NCBI GenBank assembly: GCA_902564345.1
Contig: CACFAY010000009.1
Coordinates: 1-43,574 of the forward strand
Length of the DNA: 43,574 nucleotides
Source: an uncultured SAR324 cluster bacterium
Lineage (GTDB): Bacteria > SAR324 > NAC60-12
Reading direction: 5' to 3'
Part shown: piece by piece, positions 17,596-25,795 of the stretch
Layout: the number at the start of each line of letters is the position of its first letter
Numbering within the stretch: the stretch's first letter is position 1
Translations under genes and position numbers: made by a program
Notes under the pieces: generated by a model
What the model saw: the letters and a program-made list of their open reading frames with translations, nothing else
Told to the model about the DNA's origin: nothing
Database searches by the model: none

Positions 17596-17643
17596 GTGAA
17601 AATTATTCATTCTACAAAATTTTATAAATTCTACATAAATTAG
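17596..17643 (+). CDS. Possible 15-codon leader peptide
   Basis: A strong AAAGGAGA site at 17583-17590 is followed by overlapping ATG and GTG codons. The ATG is at once closed by TGA. The GTG at 17596 opens MKIIHSTKFYKFYIN and stops at TAG, 25 nt before the binding-protein start. Such a good ribosome site with no real gene behind it could be a leader or a coupling device. It may be chance. Confidence 0.2.
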   Translation: MKIIHSTKFYKFYIN

Positions 17644-17667
17644 CTAAACCTTTAAAAAGGAAAAATT

Positions 17668-18666
17668 ATGTTAAAACTATTTAGAATAATTTTTGTGTCA
17701 ATTGTAGTGATGTCGTTCGCAAGTTTCGCATCTGGACACAAAGGCATTAAGGGGACATTTTATTATGTCCAAAACTCAGCTTGGCACCCTGTTCATCAGT
17801 TAACCCAACAAGCTTTCCTTGAGGGATGTGATCAATTTGGTCTTGATTGCAAACTTGCAACTACGGATGAAAACTCTCTTGATGCACTTGTTGCACTAGC
17901 AGATCAAACTATTTCGAGATCAGATGCGGCCGGTGTTGCCATGTGGGCTGGTGGATTACCAGTATTTAAAAAAGCCATTAAAAAGGCACATAAAAGGGGT
18001 ATCCCCATAGTGTTGCCTCATTTCCCTGTTGCTAAAGGATTCTTCGCAGATAATGCAGTTCAAATTGCAGCAGACCCTAGAGAATGGCCAGTTCCTTTAG
18101 CAGAGAAAATGTGTGCTGAATTGAAACGTACTGGGAAAAAAGGCTCTGTAGCTATCACAATAAACAATCATAACGTGACTGAGGATGCCGTTGCAGAAAC
18201 TTTTGCAGGTGCAATGAAGAAATACTGCCCTCATTTAAAAATTTTAGAAGTACAAGAGGAAGGTCCTGAACCTACCAAAGCTATTCAAGTTGCGACATCT
18301 ATTATGCTAGCAAATCCAGATGTTGTTGCTGCTTTGTCAACAACTGGGGGCGGACCTACAACTTGGGCAGGTGCTCAAAAAGAAACTGGCAGAAAGATCA
18401 TTGCTGTAGGAATGGATTATACCAGGGTTAATCTAGATCTCGTTAAAAGTGGCCAGGTATGGGGTGCCGTAGCACAACCACTTTTTACTGAGTGTTTAGG
18501 TTCTGCAAAATTACTTATGGATATGGCGAATGGAGCTCCCGCAGCTTACTGGACTAAGCTGGAGGCCCCTTTAATTACTAAGGAAAATGTTGATGAATAT
18601 TACGGTATGCTGGATCGATTAGAACCAAAATATGGTGATAATTTAAACAAAAATCCTGATTCTTGA
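17668..18666 (+). CDS. Sugar ABC transporter substrate-binding protein (RbsB-like)
   Basis: This is a periplasmic sugar-binding protein of the Peripla_BP_4 type, 332 residues, with a signal peptide (M-L-K-L-F-R-I-I-F-V hydrophobic core, cut near S-F-A-S). The domain has the usual two-lobe pattern: a first lobe with A-D-Q-T-I-S-R-S-D-A and G-I-P-I-V-L-P, and a second with M-L-A-N-P-D-V-V-A-A-L and I-I-A-V-G-M-D-Y. It gathers the ligand for the two permeases upstream. The ribosome site is AAAAAGGAAAA. A GC-rich stem-loop lies just past its stop. Ligand identity cannot be read; the enzymes downstream suggest a pentose or deoxyhexose type sugar. Confidence 0.88.
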   Translation: MLKLFRIIFVSIVVMSFASFASGHKGIKGTFYYVQNSAWHPVHQLTQQAFLEGCDQFGLDCKLATTDENSLDALVALADQTISRSDAAGVAMWAGGLPVFKKAIKKAHKRGIPIVLPHFPVAKGFFADNAVQIAADPREWPVPLAEKMCAELKRTGKKGSVAITINNHNVTEDAVAETFAGAMKKYCPHLKILEVQEEGPEPTKAIQVATSIMLANPDVVAALSTTGGGPTTWAGAQKETGRKIIAVGMDYTRVNLDLVKSGQVWGAVAQPLFTECLGSAKLLMDMANGAPAAYWTKLEAPLITKENVDEYYGMLDRLEPKYGDNLNKNPDS

Positions 18667-18680
18667 TATTACTATCAACT

Positions 18681-18705
18681 CCCCCCTTCCTTCAAAGAAG
18701 GGGGG
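18681..18705 (+). promoter_or_regulatory. Intercistronic stem-loop after binding-protein gene
   Basis: CCCCCCTTC (18681-18689) pairs perfectly with GAAGGGGGG (18697-18705) around a 7-nt loop. No U run follows, so it is not a standard terminator. Hairpins in this place in binding-protein operons commonly protect the upstream mRNA from 3' exonucleases and raise binding-protein output relative to the ATPase. Confidence 0.6.
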
Positions 18706-18725
18706 ATACATAAAATTAAATAAAA

Positions 18726-19478
18726 ATGGTATCAGATAATACAAAACTGCCTATTCTTCAAACAAAGAATATTGATAAATCATTTGGACATGTACAAGCA
18801 TTGAAGAATGTTGATATAGATTTATATCCATCAGAAGTAGTTGCATTAATAGGGGATAATGGTGCAGGTAAATCAACTCTTATAAAAATAATTTCTGGTA
18901 TTTATCAGAAGGATTCTGGTGAAATTTTATATAAGGGGAATAAAGTTGAAATTAATGAACCGAAGGATGCAGTTGATAAAGCTGGAATATCAACTGTCTA
19001 TCAAGATTTATCCCTTGTTGAGGTTCAAGATGTTGGTGTAAATATTTACCTAAACATGGAACCAACTTTTATGGGATTATTTATAAATTATAAAAAACTA
19101 TATAGAGACGCAGAGAAATTAATTAAAAATCTAAAAATAGATTTACCATCAGTCAGGGTTAATGTCGCTGAACTCTCAGGGGGACAAAGACAGGGGGTAG
19201 CAATTGCTAGAGCACTAGCAAGAGGAAGAGAAATATTTATACTTGATGAGCCAACTGCAGCATTGGGAGTTGAACAACAAGCAAATATAAATAGCCTTAT
19301 TTTAAAATTAAAAGAAGACAAAAAAACGGTGTTATTAATAAGTCATAATTTAGAACATGTATTTGAAGTAGCTGATAGACTTATAATTTTACGTAGGGGA
19401 GAAAAAGTGGGTGAAAGAACAAAAAAATCCACTAATAAAGAAGAAATTGTAGGATTAATTACTGGAGCAATAAAATAG
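18726..19478 (+). CDS. Sugar ABC transporter ATP-binding protein (single domain)
   Basis: This is a cytoplasmic ATPase that powers the sugar importer. In 250 residues it has Walker A G43-D-N-G-A-G-K-S-T51, a Q-loop (V-Y-Q-D near 91-94), signature L150-S-G-G-Q154, Walker B I-L-D-E-P (~172-176) and the switch His H207. Ribose-type importers usually have a ~500-residue ATPase with two such domains. This one has a single domain, as in the FrcA type, and should act as a homodimer. It is 59 nt past the binding-protein gene. Confidence 0.9.
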   Translation: MVSDNTKLPILQTKNIDKSFGHVQALKNVDIDLYPSEVVALIGDNGAGKSTLIKIISGIYQKDSGEILYKGNKVEINEPKDAVDKAGISTVYQDLSLVEVQDVGVNIYLNMEPTFMGLFINYKKLYRDAEKLIKNLKIDLPSVRVNVAELSGGQRQGVAIARALARGREIFILDEPTAALGVEQQANINSLILKLKEDKKTVLLISHNLEHVFEVADRLIILRRGEKVGERTKKSTNKEEIVGLITGAIK

Positions 19479-19511
19479 ATGCTTAAAATAACTTTAATGA
19501 CAGGTGTATAG

Positions 19512-20333
19512 TTGATAAATTTAATTGATAAATTAATGCTTGTTACTGGTTCAGGAACAGGAGTAGGAAGCGGCATTGCAAGCACTCTGGCTAAATGTGG
19601 TGCTCACGTAGTTGTTCATTATAATAACAGCGAAAAAGAAGCCAATAAAACAAAAGAAATCATAAATTCCTTAGGTCGAAAGTGTACCCTGATAAAAAGT
19701 GATTTAAAAGTTGTCGATGAATGCAGAAGAACTGTAGATGAAGCTGCAGAATTTCTTGGTGGGTTAGATGGAATAGTTAATAATGCTGGAATAACAATAC
19801 CTAAAGACATAAAAAAAATTGATGAAAACCATTTTAATGATATTTTCTCTCTTAATTTTAGAAGTTATTTTTTTTGTGCACAACATGCTATAAAACATTT
19901 AGTAAAAAGAGGTAAAAGCTTGTCTGAGAATAACAAGAATTATAAATGGTCAGGAGGTAGTATTGTTAATATTTCATCAGTTCACGGGAAATTGGGTCAT
20001 CCTGGTCATTCAGTTTACGCATCAACTAAAGGTGCTATAAACAGTTTTACAAAACAATTATCAGTTGAATTAATTTCTGAACATATAAGAGTTAATGCAA
20101 TTGCACCTGGGACAATTGAAGTCCCTAGTTATTTTGAAAAAGATCCCTCTTATAATCGCGAATTAGGGAATTCTCTTGTACCTTGGGGTAGAGTGGGATT
20201 ACCAGAGGAAGTTGGATATCTGGCAGCTTATTTGGTTTCAGATTTTTCTGAATTTATGACAGGCGAAATAATTCACATTGATGGCGGACTGACATCAGCA
20301 ATGAACTTGAATACAAATAAACAAAATTTGTAA
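19512..20333 (+). CDS. Short-chain dehydrogenase/reductase (candidate sugar dehydrogenase)
   Basis: This is a classical SDR, 273 residues. The cofactor motif T12-G-S-G-T-G-V-G-S-G starts at the expected place when the TTG at 19512 is taken as the start. N90-N-A-G93 and the catalytic S156, Y169-A-S-T-K173 are intact, and the C-terminal I-H-I-D-G-G-L is typical. It has an unusual insert of about 10 residues before the active Ser (K-S-L-S-E-N-N-K-N-Y). It could oxidise the imported sugar at C1, feeding the SMP-30 lactonase at 27732, or oxidise a 2-keto-3-deoxy acid. The order of steps is inferred. Confidence 0.85.
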   Translation: MINLIDKLMLVTGSGTGVGSGIASTLAKCGAHVVVHYNNSEKEANKTKEIINSLGRKCTLIKSDLKVVDECRRTVDEAAEFLGGLDGIVNNAGITIPKDIKKIDENHFNDIFSLNFRSYFFCAQHAIKHLVKRGKSLSENNKNYKWSGGSIVNISSVHGKLGHPGHSVYASTKGAINSFTKQLSVELISEHIRVNAIAPGTIEVPSYFEKDPSYNRELGNSLVPWGRVGLPEEVGYLAAYLVSDFSEFMTGEIIHIDGGLTSAMNLNTNKQNL

Positions 20334-20341
20334 TTCCAATT

Positions 20342-21037
20342 ATGGATATAAATCAACGAGAGGATGCATATAAGAGAATAAAGGACATGATAGTCAATGG
20401 TAAGTTGCAAATGGGGCAAAATATTTCTGACAAGATTTTATCAAAGGAACTAAGACTTGGACTTACTCCAATAAGGGATGCATTAAATTTGTTAAAATCA
20501 GAAGACCTTGTAATTTCATTTCCCAAAAAAGGGACATTTGTTTTTGAATTATCCTCAAAATTATTTTTTGAGATTTTTGAAACTAGAAGAATCTTTGAAA
20601 TATATGGTTTAAGAACATCTCACAAATTAAATAGCGCTAAAATAATTGCGCAAGAAGAACAAATTTTAGAGAAAATGAATATTTCCATAAAAAATAAAGA
20701 TTATATATCCTACGCTAAACTAGATTCTGAATTTCATGAATGCTTCATTTTAGCCACTGGGAACGATGTCCTAATAAAATTATATAGGAATTTAGAGCCC
20801 AAAATAGCAACTATAAGAAATACAATTAATTTAAATTTGTCTGAGTTCAATACCAAGGAATCATTTAATATGCACAAAAAGATAATCAGTTGCATAAAAA
20901 ACGAAAATATAGACCGAAGTGTAGAGCTTTTAGATAATCATATTTTTGTTTGGTATGACAAAGTCTTCAAGTTAACTAGTAATATGAAATTAGATTTAAA
21001 TTCTTTCAAAAACAGATTAAGTACTTATAAAGTTTGA
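20342..21037 (+). CDS. GntR-family regulator, FadR/FCD subfamily
   Basis: This is a 231-residue transcription factor. An N-terminal winged helix-turn-helix (about 6-70: the helix L-S-K-E-L-R-L-G-L-T-P-I-R-D-A-L and the wing F-P-K-K-G-T-F-V) is followed by an all-helical FCD ligand-binding domain (~75-215). The usual FCD metal ligands appear as D-S-E-F-H near 128, H-K-K-I near 180 and a late N-H. FCD regulators bind sugar acids or other carboxylates and usually repress the operon they sit in. It lies 8 nt after one SDR gene and abuts the next. The palindrome at 15257 is a candidate target. Confidence 0.88.
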   Translation: MDINQREDAYKRIKDMIVNGKLQMGQNISDKILSKELRLGLTPIRDALNLLKSEDLVISFPKKGTFVFELSSKLFFEIFETRRIFEIYGLRTSHKLNSAKIIAQEEQILEKMNISIKNKDYISYAKLDSEFHECFILATGNDVLIKLYRNLEPKIATIRNTINLNLSEFNTKESFNMHKKIISCIKNENIDRSVELLDNHIFVWYDKVFKLTSNMKLDLNSFKNRLSTYKV

Positions 21038-21043
21038 TTGGTT

Positions 21044-21853
21044 ATGGAAAAATATTTTAATCTCGAGGGTAAATTATCCATTGTTACTGGCGCGGCTAGT
21101 GGTTTGGGTAAGGCTATAGCGCAAGGATTAGCAGAGTGTGGATCTGACGTCATAATAGTTGACAGAAATGAAGAGGGATTATTGAAAACTGAGGAAGGAT
21201 TAAAAAAATTTGGGAATGAGGTTATAAATTTTAAAACTGATTTATCTTCTCTAGAAGATATAGATAAATTGTTCAAAAAAGTTGATTTGTTAAAAAGGGA
21301 TATTGATTTTTTAGCGAATGTTGCCGGAGATGGGATTTTGAGTAAACCTGAAAATATTTCAATTGATGAATTAAAAGCTGTATTGAATAATCTAGTTATT
21401 TGTAGATTTTATATGTGCCAGCATTCCGGAAAAAGAATGCTAAAAAAAGGTAAAGGTTCTATTTTGAATATAGGATCATTGGCCAGTACAACTGCACTAG
21501 GAAGAGGGCATATTGCCTATTCAATCGCAATGGGCGGAGTAAGTCAAATGACTAAGGAATTAAGTACTGAGTGGAGTTCTCGAGGAGTACGAGTCAATAC
21601 TATAGCTCCTGCACAAGTACTTAATGACTCTTTAAAGGAAAGAATGGAAAAAGATCCTGAACTATGTAAATTTTTTTTGGCCGGAATCCCTGCGGGAAGA
21701 CTTGGCAAACCAAGTGATATAAAAGGTATTGCCGTACTTTTGGCGTCAGACGCATCAAGCTGGATTACTGGGGCTACCATTCCCTTGGATGGTGGGAATA
21801 TCGCTATGAATAGTGGAGGAACACCTGGCCACTTGAATAATAAAAATGACTAA
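21044..21853 (+). CDS. SDR-family protein with Met in place of catalytic Lys
   Basis: The protein has 269 residues from the ATG at 21044; a TTG at 21038 is the alternative start. The Rossmann motif T-G-A-A-S-G-L-G, N-V-A-G and the C-terminal P-L-D-G-G-N are normal. Counting from the TTG, S148 and Y161 of the active site are present, but Y-x-x-x-K reads Y161-S-I-A-M165, a codon ATG where AAG would be needed. It may therefore use another proton relay or belong to a subfamily with altered chemistry. The FAH-type hydrolase gene follows 12 nt later, so a 2-keto-3-deoxy sugar acid 4-dehydrogenase role is plausible by context, though the lost Lys weakens that. Confidence 0.82.
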   Translation: MEKYFNLEGKLSIVTGAASGLGKAIAQGLAECGSDVIIVDRNEEGLLKTEEGLKKFGNEVINFKTDLSSLEDIDKLFKKVDLLKRDIDFLANVAGDGILSKPENISIDELKAVLNNLVICRFYMCQHSGKRMLKKGKGSILNIGSLASTTALGRGHIAYSIAMGGVSQMTKELSTEWSSRGVRVNTIAPAQVLNDSLKERMEKDPELCKFFLAGIPAGRLGKPSDIKGIAVLLASDASSWITGATIPLDGGNIAMNSGGTPGHLNNKND

Positions 21854-21865
21854 TTAGGGGGAAAA

Positions 21866-22669
21866 ATGAGATTAATCAGGTTTTTAGATTACAAAGATAA
21901 AAAAATTAAATATTGTACTTCTGAAAATGGATCTAATTATTTAATTGAAGGGAATATATTTTCAAATTATGAGGTAACTAGTGAGGAAGCAAATATTTCA
22001 AAAATTTTGTCACCATTAATACCAAAATCTATTCTTTGTATTGGGCTAAATTACAAAAAACATGCAGAAGAAGGGAATGCACCAATTCCTGATTACCCTG
22101 TATTATTTATGAAGCAATCAAACTCAATACAGAATCCTGATGATCCAATAATAATTCCTAAAAAACTTCATAGTGAGTCAGTGGATTATGAATGCGAGTT
22201 AGCCGTAATAATAGGCAAAGAATGTAAAAATGTAAATAAATCAAATGCTCTTGATTATGTTTTAGGATATACATGCTCTAACGATGTCAGTGCAAGAGAT
22301 TGGCAATTAGATAAAGGGGGTACTCAGTGGTGTCGTGGAAAAACATTTGATACATTTTGTCCATTGGGACCAATGATAACTTTAAAAGATGAAATTGAAG
22401 ATCCAAATAATTTGAAGATTAAAACTATCCTTAATAACAAAACTATGCAGGACTGGAATACATCAGATATGATTTTTGATGTTCCAACGCTGATAGAATT
22501 TTTAAGTGGTAGTACCACTCTAGAACCAGGAACAATAATTCTTACAGGGACTCCACACGGAATTGGGTTTGCTAGAGATCCTAAGGTACTACTAAAAAAA
22601 GGAGATACAGTTACAATTGAAATTGAAAATATAGGGAAGTTGACTAATCCAGTTGTTGACGAGTTTTAA
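21866..22669 (+). CDS. Fumarylacetoacetate hydrolase-family protein (candidate 2,4-diketo-3-deoxy acid hydrolase)
   Basis: This 267-residue FAH-fold protein has a short N-terminal domain followed by the catalytic core. The metal site is E109-x-E111 (Y-E-C-E-L-A-V) with D140 (S-N-D-V-S-A-R-D-W-Q). The lid His is in Y-K-K-H66-A-E, and the K-x-F-D-T-F-C-P-L-G-P segment is typical of FAHD1-like enzymes. Known members include oxaloacetate decarboxylase, acylpyruvate hydrolase and 2,4-diketo-3-deoxy-L-fuconate or -rhamnonate hydrolase. With two SDRs, a lactonase and a nearby fuconate-type dehydratase, the last is the best guess, giving pyruvate plus a hydroxyacid. Confidence 0.85.
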   Translation: MRLIRFLDYKDKKIKYCTSENGSNYLIEGNIFSNYEVTSEEANISKILSPLIPKSILCIGLNYKKHAEEGNAPIPDYPVLFMKQSNSIQNPDDPIIIPKKLHSESVDYECELAVIIGKECKNVNKSNALDYVLGYTCSNDVSARDWQLDKGGTQWCRGKTFDTFCPLGPMITLKDEIEDPNNLKIKTILNNKTMQDWNTSDMIFDVPTLIEFLSGSTTLEPGTIILTGTPHGIGFARDPKVLLKKGDTVTIEIENIGKLTNPVVDEF

Positions 22670-22713
22670 TGATATATTTTTATAATTTTGTAACTGAATT
22701 CTACAAAAAATAA

Positions 22714-24696
22714 ATGAAAATCAGTAAAGAAAAATTAAAAAACATCTTCATCAAGATGTATACGATTAGAAAATGTGAGGAGACTTTAGCAAAAGCAGCC
22801 CAACAAGGATTAGTTTTAGGTGCCTGCCACACTTATGTAGGACAGGAAGCAATAGCCGCAACAGTTTGCGAAGAGTTAGAAAACCACGATTTAATCTTCA
22901 GCACTCATAGGGGGCATGGGCATGCGTTAGCAAAAGGTCTAGAACCCTATGAACTTATATCTGAGTTATTTGGTAAAAAAACAGGTTGCTCAAAGGGTAG
23001 AGGAGGTAGTATGCATCTTTTCAAACCTGAAATTGGACTAATGGGAACAAGTGGCATAGTAGGACCAAATATTTTACAGTCCTGTGGTGCTGGGTACTCG
23101 ATCAATTTGTTTGATAAAAATAATGTATCTATTTCTTTTTTTGGAGATGGAGCAGTAAATAATGGCGCTTTCCACGAAGGACTTAATATGGCAAGCATTT
23201 GGAAATTACCTGTAATATTTATTTGTGAGAACAATCAATTTGCGACTGAAGTACCTTTTAGTTATTCAAGTGGCAGTAAAAATGTAGGAATTAGAGGAAA
23301 CAATTATGGAATTGAAGGCTATGAAATAGACGGCAATGATGTTTTCGAGATTCATAAAACTATAAAGCTAGCCTTAAAAAATGCAAAAGAAAAAAAAATT
23401 CCCTCATTAATAGAATGCAAAACATATAGAACAAGATCCCATGCAGAAGGTATGATTGACTACACATATAGGACAAAGGATGAAGTCAACAAATGGAGGA
23501 GAGATAAATGCCCGATATCAATGATGGAAAACTACTTTCTTGAAAAGAGAATCTTTAATGATAAAGAAATTAAAAAAATCAAAGATAAGATCGATCAAAA
23601 AATTACCAACGCTTATAAAAAAGCTAAAGAGGCTCCTTTCCCAGAAAAATCTACTGCGCTAGATTTTGTGTTATCAGAGTCCCCTAAAAAACTAAATAAT
23701 AATCCGCATTCAAGTACCAGTCAAAAAAACATGATTCAAGCAACTCACGAAGTCTTGGATTATGAAATGAAAAGGAATGATAAAATATTTATTTTAGGTG
23801 AAGGCATAGGTAAACGAGGTGGGAATTTTAGCACCACATTAGGATTATATAAAAAATACGGTCAATTAAGAGTCTGCGATACTCCAATCTGCGAAAGAGG
23901 ATTTGTAGGATTAGCTTGTGGAGCTGCAATGTCAGGTGCTCGACCGGTAGTAGATTTTATGTTCATCGATTTCTTAAATGATGCCTTTGGTGAAATTATA
24001 AATCAAATATCAAAAGTACATTACATGTCTAGTGGCAAAATTAAAATGCCAATAATTATGAGAGGTTGTATCGGAATAGGACATAGTGCTGCAACTCATC
24101 ATTCTGGCAGTTATTATTCCTTATATTCACATTTTCCTGGATTAATTGTATTAGTTCCTTCAAATGCATATGATGCAAAAGGACTCTTTGCAACTGCTAT
24201 AAATTGTGATAGCCCAATTTTATTTTTGGAACATCGTGAAATCATAATGAATAAAGTTGATGTCCCTGATGAGCAGTATCAAATTCCATTTGGACTAGCA
24301 AATATTGTAATTGAAGGCAATGATCTTACTATAGTTGCGCTTTCAAGAATGCTTTTAATTGCAAAAGAAGTTATTTATGAAATGACTAATTCCAATAATT
24401 ACTCTATTGAATTAATTGATCCTAGAAGTGTTTCACCAATGGATTATGAAACAATTTTAGCATCAGTTAAAAAAACGGGGAGATTATTAATAATCGATGA
24501 AGAATTTGAACCTTGCAGCATTGCATCTCAAATTTCAGCTAAACTAAGTGATCTAGCTTTTGATTATTTAGACGCACCCATAAAAACATTAAACGGGGCC
24601 TTTTCACCAACACCTTACAGCCCTTGCCTAGAGAATGAAATTATTCCCGATCAAGCTATTATAAAGAAGAAAATAATTGACATGTTAAATGAGTAA
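22714..24696 (+). CDS. 2-oxoacid dehydrogenase E1, alpha and beta subunits fused
   Basis: This is a thiamine-diphosphate dehydrogenase component, 660 residues, with E1-alpha (about 1-320) and E1-beta (about 335-660) in one chain. The alpha part has H-R-G-H-G-H at 65-70 and the ThDP motif G144-D-G-A-V-N-N ... C-E-N-N174. The beta part has E-G-I-G-K-R-G-G, P-I-C-E-R-G-F-V-G and D-E-E-F-E-P-C. Such enzymes decarboxylate pyruvate, branched-chain 2-oxoacids or acetoin and pass the acyl group to a lipoyl domain. The next gene supplies a lipoyl protein 13 nt later. No E3 is in the window, so the cell's general dihydrolipoamide dehydrogenase would be needed. It may process the pathway's 2-oxoacid product. 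Confidence 0.88.
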   Translation: MKISKEKLKNIFIKMYTIRKCEETLAKAAQQGLVLGACHTYVGQEAIAATVCEELENHDLIFSTHRGHGHALAKGLEPYELISELFGKKTGCSKGRGGSMHLFKPEIGLMGTSGIVGPNILQSCGAGYSINLFDKNNVSISFFGDGAVNNGAFHEGLNMASIWKLPVIFICENNQFATEVPFSYSSGSKNVGIRGNNYGIEGYEIDGNDVFEIHKTIKLALKNAKEKKIPSLIECKTYRTRSHAEGMIDYTYRTKDEVNKWRRDKCPISMMENYFLEKRIFNDKEIKKIKDKIDQKITNAYKKAKEAPFPEKSTALDFVLSESPKKLNNNPHSSTSQKNMIQATHEVLDYEMKRNDKIFILGEGIGKRGGNFSTTLGLYKKYGQLRVCDTPICERGFVGLACGAAMSGARPVVDFMFIDFLNDAFGEIINQISKVHYMSSGKIKMPIIMRGCIGIGHSAATHHSGSYYSLYSHFPGLIVLVPSNAYDAKGLFATAINCDSPILFLEHREIIMNKVDVPDEQYQIPFGLANIVIEGNDLTIVALSRMLLIAKEVIYEMTNSNNYSIELIDPRSVSPMDYETILASVKKTGRLLIIDEEFEPCSIASQISAKLSDLAFDYLDAPIKTLNGAFSPTPYSPCLENEIIPDQAIIKKKIIDMLNE

Positions 24697-24709
24697 AAAT
24701 TAAGTAAAT

Positions 24710-25795
24710 ATGGATAACGAAATTCTAATCCCAAAAATGGGATGGTCTATAGATGAAGCTACATTCGTGGAGTGGCTGAAATCAAATGGTGAATATGTAA
24801 ATGCAGGTGATGAATTATTTAGCGTTGAAAGTGATAAGGCTATACAGGCGGTTGAATCAATAGATTCAGGCTGGCTATGTATAGAGGAGAATCTACCTAA
24901 GGAAGGACAATTATTAAAATATGGAACAGTAATAGGTTATTTGTCTGAAAAAAAGAATAATGATGAAGTTAGTATAAAACTAGAAAATTATGAAGATTCT
25001 GAGTTAGACAAAAAAACTGACGACACAGACGATAAAACTGAAAATAAAGTAGATGATTTAGATGGTAAAAACTCAGTTTCAGAGGGGAAAAAAGAATTAA
25101 TTTCTTCTGAAAGGACATTTATAACTCCTAGAGCAAGAACCCTTGCAAAAAAATTAAATATAGACTCTCTCACTGAAATTGTAGGTACGGGCAAAAACAA
25201 CAGAATAATAGAAAATGATATCAATCTTTTTTACAGCGAAATTAATTCTAAAAATATTCAGAAAGAAAGTAATGTCCCCAATTATATGAATTTAACAATT
25301 AACTGTGCGGAACTAACAAGTTTCATAGACGTATTTAACTGTTCAGCTAAGGTTACAAAAATTAGATTGATAGATTATTTGATAAAAATTATTGGTCAAG
25401 TTTTTCAAATCGATAATCAAGATAGCAGACTAAAGATAAATCAAGTATGTCTTATAAATAATGCAAACAAGAAAGAATCTTTTTTTATAAATGATCCGAA
25501 ATACAAAGGTTTAGTTGAAATAAATAAAAATGCAACCGAAAGCGATAATAACTTAGTAATTAAACAATCGACCATAGTTTTGATTGATTTATCTGAATAT
25601 AACATTCAATTCTTTAATCCTAAGATATTAAGTCCATCTCAATTATCAATTGGAATTGGCAAATATCTCTCTGGAGCAAAGGAAAATTTTTATACGTTAA
25701 ATGTCTGCTACTTGAATGCTATAGAACAAAATTTATTTGAAAAAGTAAAATTAATCCCTGAGTTTACTAAATCACCAATCAGACTTTTATTATAA
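24710..25795 (+). CDS. E2-like lipoyl protein with degenerate acyltransferase domain
   Basis: This 361-residue protein has E2 layout: a lipoyl domain (1-80, lipoyl Lys K43 in E-S-D-K-A), a long acidic Asp/Lys/Glu linker (~85-130) and a peripheral-subunit-binding domain (138-172, T-P-R-A-R-T-L-A-K-K-L). The C-terminal acyltransferase-like region (~190-361) is some 60 residues shorter than usual. Its end aligns with E2 proteins (P-I-R-L-L-L), but the catalytic D-H-R-V-x-D-G position reads C-Y-L-N-A-I-E-Q (333-340), so the active His and Asp-Gly are missing. It could carry lipoyl groups and hold the complex together without transferring to CoA. The frame is clean, with no sign of a recent frameshift. 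Confidence 0.82.
   Translation: MDNEILIPKMGWSIDEATFVEWLKSNGEYVNAGDELFSVESDKAIQAVESIDSGWLCIEENLPKEGQLLKYGTVIGYLSEKKNNDEVSIKLENYEDSELDKKTDDTDDKTENKVDDLDGKNSVSEGKKELISSERTFITPRARTLAKKLNIDSLTEIVGTGKNNRIIENDINLFYSEINSKNIQKESNVPNYMNLTINCAELTSFIDVFNCSAKVTKIRLIDYLIKIIGQVFQIDNQDSRLKINQVCLINNANKKESFFINDPKYKGLVEINKNATESDNNLVIKQSTIVLIDLSEYNIQFFNPKILSPSQLSIGIGKYLSGAKENFYTLNVCYLNAIEQNLFEKVKLIPEFTKSPIRLLL

Noticed and set aside
24710-25795. Frameshift explaining the missing E2 active site
   Set aside because: The C-terminal end still aligns with the E2 C-terminus in the same frame, and the gene overlaps the next start by one base. I saw no alternative frame carrying H-x-x-x-D-G.
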